From Mycolicibacter heraklionensis (GTDB lineage Bacteria; Actinomycetota; Actinomycetes; Mycobacteriales; Mycobacteriaceae): a DNA stretch of 64,000 nt. Shown here piece by piece: positions 18,865-28,592 of this stretch. A program made the translations under genes and the position numbers. The notes below the pieces were generated by a model, which saw only the letters and a list, made by a program, of their open reading frames with translations, did no database searches and was not told the origin of the DNA. The stretch covers positions 1 through 64,000 of the forward strand of contig NZ_LDPO01000004.1 of the NCBI RefSeq assembly GCF_001021505.1. The letters are read 5' to 3'. The stretch's first letter is position 1; each line of letters begins with the position of its first letter.

Positions 18865-19988
18865 CAGTCGCCCACCGTCACCTTGCTGCCGACCCCGGCG
18901 ACCGTCTCGTAGACCCGGATGATCTGATCGGCCACCACCGGCCAGTCGAAGCGGCGCACCGCCTCGGTGCCGGCCGCCACATACGACGCCCGCAGCGTGT
19001 CGTCGTCGAGTACCTCGATCAGGGCGGCGGCCAGTGCCGCGGAGTCGTCGACCGGCACCAGCTGGCCGGCCGCCCCGTCGTTGAGCACCCGGCGGAAGGC
19101 GTCCAAGTCACTGGCGACCACCGCGGTGCCGGCGGCCATCGCCTCGGCCAACACGATGCCGAAGCTCTCGCCGCCGGTGTTGGGCGCGCAGTACACGTCG
19201 GCGCTGCGCAGCGCCGACGCCTTCTCGGCGTCGTCGACCTGCCCCAAGAAGCGCAGATGGCTTGCCAGTTTCCCTGCGTTACGGCGTAATTCGTCTTCGT
19301 CGCCGCGGCCGACTATCAGCACCTGGACATCGGGGAACTTCTCGACCAGCGCCGGAAGTGCTCCCAGCAGCACCGCCATTCCCTTGCGCGGCTCGTCGTA
19401 GCGGCCGAGAAACAGCACCGTCCGCCCCGCTCGCGGATAACCCGGCAGGGGCTGCGCCGTGGCGAACGCCGCCACGTCGACCCCGTTGGGGATCTCCACC
19501 GCGTCAGACCCCAGGGCCTCCATCTGCCAGCGCCGAGCCAAATCCGAGACCGCGATGCGGCCGATGATCTTTTCGTGCATCGGCCGCAGTAGGCCCTGCA
19601 CCACGCTCAGCGTCAACGATTTTGTCGTCGAGGTGTGAAAGGTGGCCACGATGGGCCCCTCGGCTATGTTCAGCGCCATCATCGACAGGCTCGGGGCGTT
19701 GGGCTCGTGCAGGTGCAATACGTCGAAATCGCCTTTGGCCAACCATTTCTTGACCTTGCGATGCGCGGCCGGGCTGAACTGTAGTCGGGCCACCGAGCCG
19801 TTGTACGGGATCGCGACGGACTTACCGGCCGACACCACGTAGTCGGGAAGTGCGACGTCCGGCGATGCCGGCGCCAGCACGCTGACCTCATGTCCGCGGG
19901 CGCGCAGCACCTCCGCCAGCTGCAGCACATGGGCCTGCACCCCGCCCGGTACATCGAACGAGTAGGGGCAGACCATGCCGATGCGCAT
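18864..19988 (-). CDS. pimA: Phosphatidylinositol alpha-mannosyltransferase PimA
   Basis: PimA transfers the first mannose from GDP-mannose to phosphatidylinositol at the inner face of the plasma membrane. The 374-residue GT4 enzyme begins MRIGMVCPYSFDVPGGVQAH and carries GRYDEPRKGMAVLLGAL, where the Arg/Lys bind the donor phosphates, and the GT4 motif E-x7-E in GESFGIVLAEAMAAG. ATG 19988 overlaps the patA stop by one base (TGATG) and matches the known N-terminus; a longer frame upstream is not used. Essential in mycobacteria. Confidence 0.96.
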   Translation of the reverse strand: MRIGMVCPYSFDVPGGVQAHVLQLAEVLRARGHEVSVLAPASPDVALPDYVVSAGKSVAIPYNGSVARLQFSPAAHRKVKKWLAKGDFDVLHLHEPNAPSLSMMALNIAEGPIVATFHTSTTKSLTLSVVQGLLRPMHEKIIGRIAVSDLARRWQMEALGSDAVEIPNGVDVAAFATAQPLPGYPRAGRTVLFLGRYDEPRKGMAVLLGALPALVEKFPDVQVLIVGRGDEDELRRNAGKLASHLRFLGQVDDAEKASALRSADVYCAPNTGGESFGIVLAEAMAAGTAVVASDLDAFRRVLNDGAAGQLVPVDDSAALAAALIEVLDDDTLRASYVAAGTEAVRRFDWPVVADQIIRVYETVAGVGSKVTVGD

Positions 19989-20932
19989 CAGGTCTCCCCC
20001 AAGCGCGCCCGTCGCGATTCGGGAAGATCTGCCATCCACTGCGGCTGCATCATGTGCCAGTCCTGCGGGTACGCCGCGATGCCCTCGGCGAAGGTGTCGG
20101 CCAGCGCCTGGGTGATGACGCCGACATCGCCGCTGGAGCAGTCCAGCGGCGGCCCGATCCGCACCGCCCACCCGGCGCCCTCGAACCAGCAGTGCGCCGG
20201 CAACAGCGCCGCACCGGTCGCAAGAGCGAGTTTGGCCGGCCCGGCCGGCATCCGGGTGGACTCACCGAAGAAGTCGACCGGTACGCCGCTGCGCGTCAGG
20301 TCGCGGTCGGCCATCAGACACACCAGGCCGTTGTCACAGAGTCGCTCGGCGAGGATCTCGAACGGCGGCCGGGGTCCACCGGACAGCGGCAGCACCTCGA
20401 AGCCCAGGCTCTCCCGGAAGGCGAGGAACCGCCGATACAGCGACTCGGGTTTGAGACGCTCGGCGACGGTGGTGAATCCGCCGTGGGTCTGGGCCAGCCA
20501 CACCCCGGCCATATCCCAGTTGCCACTGTGCGGCAGTGCCAGCACGGCCCCGCGACCGGCCGCCAGCGCCGCTGTCACGTTGTCACGGCCACGCACCGAC
20601 TCGTGCAGCTGCACCGCCAGCGCCGCATGGTCCATGGTCGGCAGCCGGAACGCCTCCCGCCAGTACCGGGCGTAGGACGTCAGCGAGGCCCGCATCAGCT
20701 CCGACGGCACGTCGTCGGGCGCCGTCCCGATCACCCGGGCCAGGTTCTTGCGCAGCTGCTCGGGACCGCCGCCGCGGGCCGCGAAGAGGGCGCCCGCGTC
20801 GAACGCGTTGCGGGCGAGGAATTCCGGCATCGCACGCACCAACATCCAGCCCGCGGCGAATCCGGCGTCGGTGGCCCAGGCGTCTAGCTGACTGAGCCCG
20901 GGAACTCGCAACCCGCTCGGGATGAAGGTCAC
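19988..20932 (-). CDS. patA: Phosphatidylinositol mannoside acyltransferase PatA
   Basis: PatA acylates the 6-position of the first mannose of PIM1/PIM2 on the cytoplasmic face. The 314-residue protein has the LpxL/HtrB-type HX4D motif in ALPHSGNWDMAG and a conserved ERLKPESLYRRF block. It starts at GTG 20932, overlapping the pgsA1 stop (GTGA); an open frame continues upstream but lies inside pgsA1. It is the middle gene of pgsA1-patA-pimA, the order seen in M. tuberculosis Rv2612c-Rv2610c. Confidence 0.94.
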   Translation of the reverse strand: MTFIPSGLRVPGLSQLDAWATDAGFAAGWMLVRAMPEFLARNAFDAGALFAARGGGPEQLRKNLARVIGTAPDDVPSELMRASLTSYARYWREAFRLPTMDHAALAVQLHESVRGRDNVTAALAAGRGAVLALPHSGNWDMAGVWLAQTHGGFTTVAERLKPESLYRRFLAFRESLGFEVLPLSGGPRPPFEILAERLCDNGLVCLMADRDLTRSGVPVDFFGESTRMPAGPAKLALATGAALLPAHCWFEGAGWAVRIGPPLDCSSGDVGVITQALADTFAEGIAAYPQDWHMMQPQWMADLPESRRARLGET

Positions 20933-21603
20933 GGTCCCGTGGTTTCCTGGCCATCGGAGCCGTCGGCCACCGGTGGCAACGGCTCCACGGCGCCCGGCGA
21001 GGTCCGCACGGTGTGCAGCCGCTGGGCGCAGGTGATCAGGCTGGCCACCGCCAGCAGCCACATCGCCACGGGCAGCGCCCACGGCAGCGGGAAGACCGGC
21101 AGGCCGGACAAGCCGGCGCCGACCAGCACGATGATCAGCCGTTCGGGACGTTCGATGTAGCCGCCGTCACCGCGCAGCCCGCTGGCCTCCGCGCGGGCCT
21201 TGATGTAGGAGATCACCTGCGAGGTGACCAGGCAGATCAGGGTCGCCACCACCAGTGGCGGGTCGTCCAGACCGAACGCCGCCCACCAGGCCAGCCCGCA
21301 GAACACCGCGCCGTCGCTGATCCGGTCGCAGGTGGCATCCAGGACGGCGCCGAACGCGCTGCCGCCGCCGCTTTGCCGGGCCATCGCCCCGTCGACCATG
21401 TCGAAATGCACGAAGAACCAGACCACCAGGGTGCCGGCGAACAGCTGACCGGTCGGGAACAGCGTCAGCGCTGCCAGCACCGCGCCGGCGGTGCCCACCA
21501 TGGTGACGATGTCGGCGGTCAGGCCGGCGCGCAACAGGACGCGCGCCACTGGCGTGGTGATGCCGGCGAACGTTGCCCGCGACAGGAACGGCAGTCTGCT
21601 CAT
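20929..21603 (-). CDS. pgsA1: Phosphatidylinositol phosphate synthase PgsA1
   Basis: A CDP-alcohol phosphatidyltransferase that joins CDP-diacylglycerol with inositol 1-phosphate. The 224-residue membrane protein shows the signature DxxDGxxAR-x8-GxxxDxxxD, seen as DMVDGAMARQ followed by GAVLDATCD. The ATG at 21603 ([14 protein letters not shown]) overlaps the HIT-gene stop (ATGA) and matches homologues; a GTG at 21618 is possible but less likely. Several hydrophobic helices follow. It supplies phosphatidylinositol for the two downstream genes. Confidence 0.95.
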   Translation of the reverse strand: MSRLPFLSRATFAGITTPVARVLLRAGLTADIVTMVGTAGAVLAALTLFPTGQLFAGTLVVWFFVHFDMVDGAMARQSGGGSAFGAVLDATCDRISDGAVFCGLAWWAAFGLDDPPLVVATLICLVTSQVISYIKARAEASGLRGDGGYIERPERLIIVLVGAGLSGLPVFPLPWALPVAMWLLAVASLITCAQRLHTVRTSPGAVEPLPPVADGSDGQETTGP

Positions 21604-22175
21604 TGCTGTCTGGCCCACTCGTCGGCGAGCAGCCGGCGGGTGTCGCGCAGCAGTTGCGGGATCACCTTGGAGCCGCCGACGATCGTGATGAAGTTCGCGT
21701 CACCGCCCCAGCGGGGCACCACGTGCACGTGCAGGTGTTCGGCCAGCGACCCGCCGGCCGACTCGCCGAGGTTCATCCCGACATTGAAGCCGTGTGGGCG
21801 TGAGACGGCCTTGATGACGCGGATCGCCTTCTGGATGAACGCCATCAGCTCACTGCCCTCATCATCGGTGAGGTCTTCGAACTCGGAGAACCGTCGGTAG
21901 GGCACCACCATCAGATGTCCCGGGTTGTACGGGTAGAGGTTGAGCACCGCGTAGACGTGCTCGCCGCGTGCCACCACCAGCCCGTCCTCATCGGACAACG
22001 TGGGGATATCGGTGAACGGTTGAGTGGATCGGGCCGACGACCCGGAATCCGCACGCTTCAGCGGCGCCTCGGCCAGATAGTTCATCCGGTACGGCGTCCA
22101 CAGCCGCTCCAGCCGGTCGGGCTCACCGGCCCCGGTGTCGACGATCGTCTCCTCGCCCGGCTGGTCGCCGCTCAT
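21600..22175 (-). CDS. HIT-family nucleotide hydrolase/phosphorylase (Rv2613c-like)
   Basis: A 191-residue histidine-triad protein with the motif [10 protein letters not shown]. The Rv2613c homologue has been reported as a diadenosine tetraphosphate phosphorylase. Other family marks are [18 protein letters not shown] and [13 protein letters not shown]. The ATG overlaps the thrS stop and its own stop overlaps pgsA1, so thrS to pimA look like one translationally coupled transcript. Ap4A is made by aminoacyl-tRNA synthetases, which gives its neighbour thrS a possible functional link. Confidence 0.93.
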   Translation of the reverse strand: MSGDQPGEETIVDTGAGEPDRLERLWTPYRMNYLAEAPLKRADSGSSARSTQPFTDIPTLSDEDGLVVARGEHVYAVLNLYPYNPGHLMVVPYRRFSEFEDLTDDEGSELMAFIQKAIRVIKAVSRPHGFNVGMNLGESAGGSLAEHLHVHVVPRWGGDANFITIVGGSKVIPQLLRDTRRLLADEWARQQ

Positions 22176-24238
22176 TGGGCCTCACCCTCCCCGAGACCCA
22201 CCTTGAGCGTCTCCGCGGTCGGCACGGTGTTGTCTCGTGCCGCGATCCAGCCGGCGATGGCGGCCACCGCCTCGTCGCGTGGCACCCCGTTGATCTGGGT
22301 GCGGTCACCGAACCGGAAGCTGACCGCACCCGCCTCGACGTCGCGGTCGCCGGCCAGCAGCATGAACGGGACCTTCTGGTTGGTGTGATTGACGATCTTC
22401 TTGGGCATCCGGTCGTCGCTGGCGTCCACCTCGACCCGCACCCCGTGGCTGCGCAGTTGCGCGGCAACGTCTTCCAGGTAGGTGATGTGCTGGTCGGCGA
22501 CCGGGATGCCGACCACCTGCACCGGCGCCAGCCAGGCCGGGAAAGCACCGGCGTAATGCTCGGTCAGCACACCGAAGAAGCGTTCGATCGAGCCGAACAG
22601 CGCCCGGTGGATTAGGACCGGCCGCTGGCGGGTGCCGTCGGAGGCGGTGTACTCCAGCTCGAAGCGATCGGGCATGTTGAAGTCGAGCTGGATGGTCGAC
22701 ATCTGCCAGCTGCGGCCGAGGGCATCCTTGACCTGCACCGAGATCTTCGGCCCGTAGAACGCCGCGCCGCCCGGGTCGGGCACCAGGGTCAGCCCGGACG
22801 CCTCGGCGACCTCGCGCAGGGTGTCGGTCGCCTCCTCCCACACCTCGTCGGAGCCGACGTACTTCTCCGGGTCTTTGGTGGACAGCTCCAGGAAGTAGTC
22901 GTCCAGGCCGTAGTCGGCGAGCAGGTCCAGCACGAAGCGCAGCAGCGAGGTCAGCTCGTCGCGCATGCTCTCCCGGGTGCAGTAGATGTGCGCGTCGTCC
23001 TGGGTCATCCCGCGCACCCGGGTCAGCCCGTGCACCACGCCGGAACGCTCGTAGCGGTAGACGCTGCCGAACTCGAAGAGCCGCAACGGAAGTTCCCGGT
23101 ATGAGCGCCCACGCGACCGGAAGATCAGGTGGTGCATCGGGCAGTTCATCGGCTTGAGGTAGTAGTCCTGGCCGGGTTTGCGCAGGGTGCCGTCCTCGGC
23201 GAATTCCGCGTCGATGTGCATCGCCGGGTACATCCCCTCGCGGTACCACTCAAGGTGCCCGGAGGTCTCGTAGAGTTCGGACTTGGTGATGTGCGGGGTA
23301 TTGACGAACTGGTAGCCGGCCTCGATGTGCTTGCGCCTCGAGTACTCTTCCAGCTCCCGGCGGATGATGCCGCCCTTGGGGTGGAAAACCGGTAGGCCCG
23401 AACCGATCTCGTCGGGGAAGCTGAACAGGTCCAACTCGACGCCGAGCTTGCGGTGGTCGCGGCGCAGCGCCTCCTCGATCACTTCGAGGTGGTGGTCGAG
23501 AGCCTCCTGCGATTCCCACGCGGTGCCATAGACGCGCTGCAGGCTGGCGTTCTTCTGGTCACCGCGCCAGTAGGCGGCCGAGGACCGGGTGAGTTTGAAA
23601 GCCGGGATGAACCGGGTGGTCGGAATGTGCGGGCCACGACACAGATCACCCCAAACCCGTTCCCGGGTACGGGGATTCAGGTTGTCGTAGGCGGTGAGCT
23701 CGTCGCCGCCGACTTCCATGATGTCGCTGTCGCCGGACTTGTCGTCCACCAGCTCCAGCTTGTAGGGCTCGCCGGCCAACTCGGCGCGGGCGGCGTCCTT
23801 GGACTCATAGACCCGCCGGGAGAACAGCTGCCCGTCTTTGATGATGGCGCGCATCCGCTTCTCCAGCTTGGCCAGATCCTCGGGAGTGAACGCCTCGGGT
23901 ACGTCGAAGTCGTAGTAGAAGCCGTCGGTGATCGGCGGGCCGATGCCGAGTTTGGCGGCCGGGAACAGGTCTTGGACCGCCTGGGCCAGCACGTGGGCGC
24001 AGGAGTGCCGGATCACGCTGCGGCCGTCGTCGGTGTCGGCCGCCACCGGGGTCACCTCGACGTCGGCCTCGGGAATCCAGCTCAGGTCGCGCAGCCGGCC
24101 CTGGGCGTCGCGCACCACCACGATGGCATCCGGCGCACCCCGGTCGGGCAGGCCCGCCGCGCGCACCGCTGCGGCCGCGGTGGTCCCGGCGGGAACCCGG
24201 ATCGGGCTTGCCGGGGCGGGGATGGCGGGCGCGCTCAT
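22172..24238 (-). CDS. thrS: Threonyl-tRNA synthetase
   Basis: A 688-residue class II synthetase. Order of domains: N-terminal TGS domain, then the second additional editing-type domain with [12 protein letters not shown], the catalytic core, and an anticodon-binding domain. Zinc ligands of the active site appear in [18 protein letters not shown] and the histidine of LIHRALFGS. Class II motif 2 is seen in [20 protein letters not shown]. It begins the operon that continues into PIM synthesis. No leader regulatory structure was found in the 92 bp before it. Confidence 0.96.
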   Translation of the reverse strand: MSAPAIPAPASPIRVPAGTTAAAAVRAAGLPDRGAPDAIVVVRDAQGRLRDLSWIPEADVEVTPVAADTDDGRSVIRHSCAHVLAQAVQDLFPAAKLGIGPPITDGFYYDFDVPEAFTPEDLAKLEKRMRAIIKDGQLFSRRVYESKDAARAELAGEPYKLELVDDKSGDSDIMEVGGDELTAYDNLNPRTRERVWGDLCRGPHIPTTRFIPAFKLTRSSAAYWRGDQKNASLQRVYGTAWESQEALDHHLEVIEEALRRDHRKLGVELDLFSFPDEIGSGLPVFHPKGGIIRRELEEYSRRKHIEAGYQFVNTPHITKSELYETSGHLEWYREGMYPAMHIDAEFAEDGTLRKPGQDYYLKPMNCPMHHLIFRSRGRSYRELPLRLFEFGSVYRYERSGVVHGLTRVRGMTQDDAHIYCTRESMRDELTSLLRFVLDLLADYGLDDYFLELSTKDPEKYVGSDEVWEEATDTLREVAEASGLTLVPDPGGAAFYGPKISVQVKDALGRSWQMSTIQLDFNMPDRFELEYTASDGTRQRPVLIHRALFGSIERFFGVLTEHYAGAFPAWLAPVQVVGIPVADQHITYLEDVAAQLRSHGVRVEVDASDDRMPKKIVNHTNQKVPFMLLAGDRDVEAGAVSFRFGDRTQINGVPRDEAVAAIAGWIAARDNTVPTAETLKVGLGEGEAQ

Positions 24239-24330
24239 GACGTGGTCTCCAAGGGGGTGCTAGGGGGTAGAAACGTCCGCGACCATGCTATCGGGGCGCT
24301 GGTGGCGAACCGTTCGGGAGTACACCGGCG

Positions 24331-24945
24331 TCATGGTTGGCCGGGTTTGAGCACCACGAACAACGCTTCCCCGTCGGTCAGCACGGTGTCGCCGTCGCAC
24401 AGCCTGGTCTCGACGAAGATCTTGCGTCCCTCCGTCCGGCTGACCCACGCCTCGACCTGCAGCTCCTTGTCGATCGGGACGATCTGACGGTAGTTGAGGT
24501 GCAGGTAGGCGGTGCGCTGATAGGGGCCGCCGGTGAGCAGCCAGGATGCGGTTCCCAGCACCGAGTCGAACAACAGCCCGATGGCCCCGCCGTGCGCGGC
24601 GCCGTTGCGTCCCAGGTGGAATCGCCGGAACCGGGCCCAGCCGCGCAACCGTCCGTCGCCGTCTTTCTTCAGCTTCATCGGCACCGCTAGCAGGTTGCCG
24701 CGCATCGGCAGGTCCAGCCGCCGCCCGGACGGTGAGGACCATTCGTCGGTGTCGAACGGGGCCAGCAGGTCGCACACCTCTTGCAGCGCGTCGGCGGCCC
24801 GGCTGATCACCTCGGCGGGGGCGTCGGCGGCGCGCGCGTGGTCCTGCAGGGCGCGCACGTTGTCCAGGAACCGGCCGTAGTCCGGCCCGCCCTTGTCGGT
24901 CGGTTCGGGCGGGTTGAAGCCACCGCCGGCGTGTGAGGCACTCAC
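24331..24945 (-). CDS. PaaI-like hotdog-fold thioesterase
   Basis: A 204-residue single-hotdog acyl-CoA thioesterase-like protein. The C-terminal domain has GRNGAAHGGAIGLLFDSVLG, the usual HGG(A/x)...LFD motif, and YLHLNYRQIVPIDKELQVEAW. The N-terminal 90 residues are helical and unassigned. The start is taken as GTG 24945; translation further upstream is possible but would run into the divergent gene at 25010. The substrate is unknown. Confidence 0.82.
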   Translation of the reverse strand: MSASHAGGGFNPPEPTDKGGPDYGRFLDNVRALQDHARAADAPAEVISRAADALQEVCDLLAPFDTDEWSSPSGRRLDLPMRGNLLAVPMKLKKDGDGRLRGWARFRRFHLGRNGAAHGGAIGLLFDSVLGTASWLLTGGPYQRTAYLHLNYRQIVPIDKELQVEAWVSRTEGRKIFVETRLCDGDTVLTDGEALFVVLKPGQP

Positions 24946-25009
24946 CCCCCTATTTAACGTTCCGGCGATTGCGGTGCCGGCGGCGCGCCCGCGATGGCAT
25001 GGTTGGGCC

Positions 25010-25513
25010 GTGGACTTGAGCACGCTGCGTGACTTGCCGCTCACCTACGCCGAAGTGGGCGCCACCGCGACAACACTGCCCGCCGGGTATCACCACCTCG
25101 ACCTGACCGCCCCGATCGGTAAGGGACGGCGGCGTTTCGAGCAGGCCGGCGACGCGGTGCTGCGCTGGGGCATGCTGCGCGGCGCCGGGCTGGGTGTGCG
25201 GGTGGACGCCGACAGCGATATCGCCGCGGTGGATGCGGTGGCGCGGGTTCGGCTGGGTGTGCTGAGCGCGCCGTGCCGGGTGGTCTACGTCGTGTCCGAG
25301 CCCGACCGGCGCGGCTTCGCCTACGGCACGCTGGCCGGGCATCCCGAATCCGGCGAGGAGCTGTTCTCGGTGCGCTACGACCCGGCCGATGAGACGGTGT
25401 ACGCGCAGGTACGCGCGTTTTCCCGGCCCGCCACCTGGTGGATCAGGGCGGCCGGCCCGCTCGGACGGTTGGCGCAGCGCACCATCGCCAAACGCTATCT
25501 GCGAGCGGTGTGA
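25010..25513 (+). CDS. DUF1990 family protein
   Basis: A 167-residue DUF1990 protein, starting at GTG 25010 with LPLTYAEVGATATTLPAGYH. Conserved points are GKGRRRFEQAGDAVLRWGML and YGTLAGHPESGEELFSVRYD near the end. Members resemble ligand-binding SRPBCC-like folds, but no reaction is known. It diverges from the thioesterase gene and converges with the nitronate monooxygenase gene with 12 bp between them. Confidence 0.8.
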   Translation: MDLSTLRDLPLTYAEVGATATTLPAGYHHLDLTAPIGKGRRRFEQAGDAVLRWGMLRGAGLGVRVDADSDIAAVDAVARVRLGVLSAPCRVVYVVSEPDRRGFAYGTLAGHPESGEELFSVRYDPADETVYAQVRAFSRPATWWIRAAGPLGRLAQRTIAKRYLRAV

Positions 25514-25525
25514 CGCTCCGGTGGG

Positions 25526-26479
25526 TCAGTTCCAGCGCGACAGCAGGCGTTGCGCTCCAGCGCACAACTCGTCGAGGACCACTGCCACCGGACGGCTGCC
25601 GGTGAGCATGCCCACGCCCTGACCCGCATCGACCGGGGCGACGCGCTGATCGCCGGTGGCAATCCCGGCGGCCAGTTCCGCACCCGCTTCCCGATCACCG
25701 GCCAGCGCGTCCTCGCGGCCGGTCCAGCGCCCGGCGAAGTCGTTGCGCAGCACCCGCGACGGGAACCGCGCTGGCCAGTCCAGCCGCTGTCCGACGTCGA
25801 AGACCCGGGTGGTCATGGTGTCGGTGCCGGCAGCCGCGATCAGCGCGTTTCGGGCACTGTCGCCGGTCAGGGCCTCGGGGCATGCCGAGAGGACCGTGCC
25901 CAGCCACGCCCCGGCGGCACCGGCGGCCAACACGGCCGCCAGGCTGCGCGGACCGGCGATCCCGCCGGCGGCCAGCACCGGAACCTCGACGGTGTCCAGG
26001 ACCGCGTCGAGCAGTGGCAGCGTGGCCAGCCGGATCTCGCCGTGGCCGCCGCCCTCGGCCCCGCGCGCCACCAGCACGTCCAGACCGGCGTCCTGGGCAC
26101 GTCGGGCGGTCTCGGGGTCATAGACCTGAGTGGCAGCCAGGATCCCGGCCTCGTGGGCGCGCTGAACCCAGGACAGGTCGGCTCCGAAGCTGACCGAGAG
26201 CAGCGTCGGGCGGGCAGCCAGTGCCGCCTCGAGCAGGTCAGGCCGATCGCGGATCACCCAGTCCACCAGGCCGATCCCGAACCGCGGTACGTCCCCGAGC
26301 GCGGCCAGCTCGGTGGCCAGCGACGCCGCCGTGGCGGTGCTGCCCATCCCGATCATGCCCAGCCCGCCCGCCGCAGTGACGGCGGCGGCCAGCCGACCAC
26401 CGGCCACCCCGCCCATCGGGGCATTCAGGATGGGCAGCCGCAGACCGGTCCCCTGCGACCAGGGTGTGCTCAGCGGCAC
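25526..26479 (-). CDS. Nitronate monooxygenase / 2-nitropropane dioxygenase-like flavoprotein
   Basis: A 317-residue FMN-dependent TIM-barrel protein. FMN-binding landmarks are PILNAPMGGVAGGRLAAAV at the N-terminus and GAEGGGHGE plus VLAAGGIAGPRSLAAVLAAG later. The family oxidises alkyl nitronates or acts as enoyl reductase-like enzymes; the substrate here is unknown. It starts 2 bp after the cupin gene stop, so it is probably the last gene of the fdxA operon. Confidence 0.86.
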   Translation of the reverse strand: MPLSTPWSQGTGLRLPILNAPMGGVAGGRLAAAVTAAGGLGMIGMGSTATAASLATELAALGDVPRFGIGLVDWVIRDRPDLLEAALAARPTLLSVSFGADLSWVQRAHEAGILAATQVYDPETARRAQDAGLDVLVARGAEGGGHGEIRLATLPLLDAVLDTVEVPVLAAGGIAGPRSLAAVLAAGAAGAWLGTVLSACPEALTGDSARNALIAAAGTDTMTTRVFDVGQRLDWPARFPSRVLRNDFAGRWTGREDALAGDREAGAELAAGIATGDQRVAPVDAGQGVGMLTGSRPVAVVLDELCAGAQRLLSRWN

Positions 26480-26481
26480 GC

Positions 26482-26820
26482 TCAGTGCGAGGCGCTCTTG
26501 GCGACAGTCAGCAGCACCACCGAATCTTCCAGCGACTCCAGCGCGTGACGGGTGCGCGGCAGGGTGACGAACTCGCCGGCCACGCCCTCCCAGCTGTCGT
26601 CGCCGGCGGTCAGCCGCACCCGACCGCGCAACACCTGCAGGGTCGACTCCCCCGGGCTGTCGTGTTCGGCCAACGACTGGCCGGCCTGCAGTGCGACCAG
26701 GGTCTGGCGCAGGTGATGCACCGAACCGCCGTAGACGGTGTGGGCCGCGCGACCGCTGTGGTGCTGAGTGGCCTCGGCGAGCTTCTCGTCGGCCAACACA
26801 TTCAGCGAGGTCGATTCCAT
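26482..26820 (-). CDS. Small cupin-domain protein
   Basis: A 112-residue single cupin. The two cupin motifs are recognisable as the segment around GQSLAEHDSPGESTLQVLRG and a second around GEFVTLPRTRHALESLED, retaining some metal-ligand histidines and glutamates. It may bind a metal or small ligand; no function can be assigned. It lies between the membrane-protein gene (46 bp) and the nitronate monooxygenase gene (2 bp). Confidence 0.78.
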   Translation of the reverse strand: MESTSLNVLADEKLAEATQHHSGRAAHTVYGGSVHHLRQTLVALQAGQSLAEHDSPGESTLQVLRGRVRLTAGDDSWEGVAGEFVTLPRTRHALESLEDSVVLLTVAKSASH

Positions 26821-26866
26821 CGGTACTCCTTCGGCTCGGTGAGTGGGTGAAACGGTGTGGGACAGT

Positions 26867-27292
26867 TCAGCGAGACAGCAGCAGGATGCCCAACGGCACC
26901 AGCGCGGCGACCTTGATCAGCTCCAGTGCGACATAGGCGTAGTGCGCACGCGAGCGGGGCCCTTCCAGCCCGGACAGCACCTGATCAGCGCGGCGGCCCA
27001 GGGCCGGGCGCACCGCGAACACCTGAGCCACCAGCATCGCCAGGGCGACCGCGTACGTCACAGCGATGCCGGCCGTCGGCCGCTCGCTCACGAACGCGAC
27101 CGCGATGACCGCGGCCAGCACGAATTCGGCGGTGTTGAGCGCCCGAAACACCAACCGGCCGATGCTGAGGCAGATCGGGACGGTCGCGTTGGGCGCCCGG
27201 AACTTCAGCGGCGCCTCCATGAACGAAATCGCGGTCACCATCCCCAGCCAGACGAATGTCGCTGCGATCGCAACCGAGGCGCCGACACTCAC
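26867..27292 (-). CDS. Small integral membrane protein, four predicted helices
   Basis: A 141-residue hydrophobic protein with about four membrane segments (residues roughly 4-24, 47-67, 70-90 and 120-140). I do not recognise the family. Translation from GTG 27292 overlaps the stop of the upstream regulator (GTGA), which decides the start over a longer open frame. Coupling to the regulator and ferredoxin suggests a shared redox or transport role, not more. Confidence 0.75.
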   Translation of the reverse strand: MSVGASVAIAATFVWLGMVTAISFMEAPLKFRAPNATVPICLSIGRLVFRALNTAEFVLAAVIAVAFVSERPTAGIAVTYAVALAMLVAQVFAVRPALGRRADQVLSGLEGPRSRAHYAYVALELIKVAALVPLGILLLSR

Positions 27293-28023
27293 CCGGTGGC
27301 CCCTTCCGCACGCACCGCGGTGGGAGGTGACGGGTCGACCGGGATTCCGTTGAGGGTCGCCGATTTCAGATGCGCCACACACAGATCGGGTTTGGCGAAC
27401 GGGTCGAGTCGGTCGACGGTCACCGGCGCCTCCCAAGCCTCCAGCGCGCCCTGCATCAGCCCCAGATGGATCGGGCAGATTACGTCGGCGGCGTTCTCGG
27501 CGAGCTCCAGGAACGGGCAGTGCCGCAACCCGAGTTGCTCTGCTCCGGTGGCATCGGGTTCCAGGCGTTCGGGTTCGAAACCCAACTCATCGAGCATCTC
27601 GAGCAGATGGCCGGTGGATTCCTCGGCGTCCACCGGCCCGGACGGCTGGTGCAGCGGCCGCAGCCGATGACCCCATTCCCGGCCGGCAGCCAGCGCCTTG
27701 CCGCTGGGATCGGAGTCAGCGGCCAAACCGATGGTGAGGATCTCGGCGAGCAGCCGGAACCGGCGGGTTCCGCCCCGGTCCATCTGCCGAATGGCCCGGA
27801 ACATCAGCGCCGGCCGTCCCCGCCCCTTGTGGTCGGGTTCGGTGTGCTCGACCCGGCCTTCCTCAACCAGGGTGTCCAGGTGAAAACGCACCGTGTTCGG
27901 GTGCACCCCCAACTGGTCGGCGATCTGCGCGATGCTCAGTGGTTCGTCGGCGGCCTGTACCAGCCGCAGAACGTCGAGGCGACGTCCTCCAGGTGGCACA
28001 GGCGGCTTGGCGATGTCGGTCAC
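27289..28023 (-). CDS. SufR-like HTH regulator with cysteine-rich C-terminal domain
   Basis: A 244-residue regulator. A winged helix-turn-helix lies at residues 28-75 ([20 protein letters not shown]), as in the ArsR/SufR group. The C-terminal part has cysteines at 169 ([10 protein letters not shown]), 183 (VICPIHLG) and 215 (PDLCVAHL), the arrangement expected of a metal or Fe-S sensing domain like that of SufR. Spacing (13 and 31 residues) is not identical to SufR. It starts at GTG 28023 overlapping the fdxA stop, so it probably senses iron-sulfur or redox state and controls the same operon. This is inferred. Confidence 0.75.
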   Translation of the reverse strand: MTDIAKPPVPPGGRRLDVLRLVQAADEPLSIAQIADQLGVHPNTVRFHLDTLVEEGRVEHTEPDHKGRGRPALMFRAIRQMDRGGTRRFRLLAEILTIGLAADSDPSGKALAAGREWGHRLRPLHQPSGPVDAEESTGHLLEMLDELGFEPERLEPDATGAEQLGLRHCPFLELAENAADVICPIHLGLMQGALEAWEAPVTVDRLDPFAKPDLCVAHLKSATLNGIPVDPSPPTAVRAEGATG

Positions 28024-28364
28024 TCCCCCTGGGGAGGAAAGCTGGCCACCAGCGGGGTGTCGATGCCGAGCGGACCGATCTTGGCGGCGCCGCCGGGTGA
28101 GCCGAGCGCCTCGTCGCGTCCCGGCAGGGCCTCGGCGAAGAACGCCGCGTTGTCGGCCTGGTGCGGTTGGAGCTCGTCCGGGAGGTCATCTTCGTAGTAG
28201 ATGGCCTCGACCGGGCACACCGGCTCGCAGGCTCCGCAGTCCACACACTCATCCGGGTGGATGTAAAGGGCTCGACCGCCTTCGTAGATGCAGTCAACCG
28301 GGCACTCCTCCACGCAGGCCCGGTCCATCACGTCAACGCACGGCTTCCCGATCACATATGCCAT
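28020..28364 (-). CDS. fdxA: Seven-iron ferredoxin, FdxA-like
   Basis: A 114-residue low-potential ferredoxin of the 3Fe-4S/4Fe-4S type. Cluster ligands are visible in [17 protein letters not shown] and [15 protein letters not shown]. The C-terminal extension [19 protein letters not shown] and the length match FdxA (Rv2007c) better than FdxC as I recall them. ATG 28364 is chosen over GTG 28370. FdxA is DosR-controlled in M. tuberculosis, but I do not see a DosR box here. It heads a run of five genes with overlaps or short gaps. Confidence 0.88.
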   Translation of the reverse strand: MAYVIGKPCVDVMDRACVEECPVDCIYEGGRALYIHPDECVDCGACEPVCPVEAIYYEDDLPDELQPHQADNAAFFAEALPGRDEALGSPGGAAKIGPLGIDTPLVASFPPQGE

Positions 28365-28592
28365 GGGCACAGAGTTTACACAAGGGATTTTGTAGAAACT
28401 AGAAAGGCGAACCTAAATCTCAAGGGCCGAAGACGACACCTCGACGCCGCCCCCGAGCCGCTGCCCTACCAACCCGAGAACGATTGCGTTCGTTGAGGAT
28501 TCACTCAAATCAGCAGCTCCGGTGGAACGGTTCCCCGGGCGCGACAGGCGAGACCTGGCGGGGGCGGCGCGCAAGCCGTCGAGTAGAAACGA

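Noticed and set aside
28371..28420. KstR-like or DosR-like operator upstream of fdxA (CTAGAA and GGGATTTTG strings)
   Set aside because: Only half-sites resemble TAGAACNNGTTCTA or GGGACTTTAGTCCC; the symmetric halves are missing.
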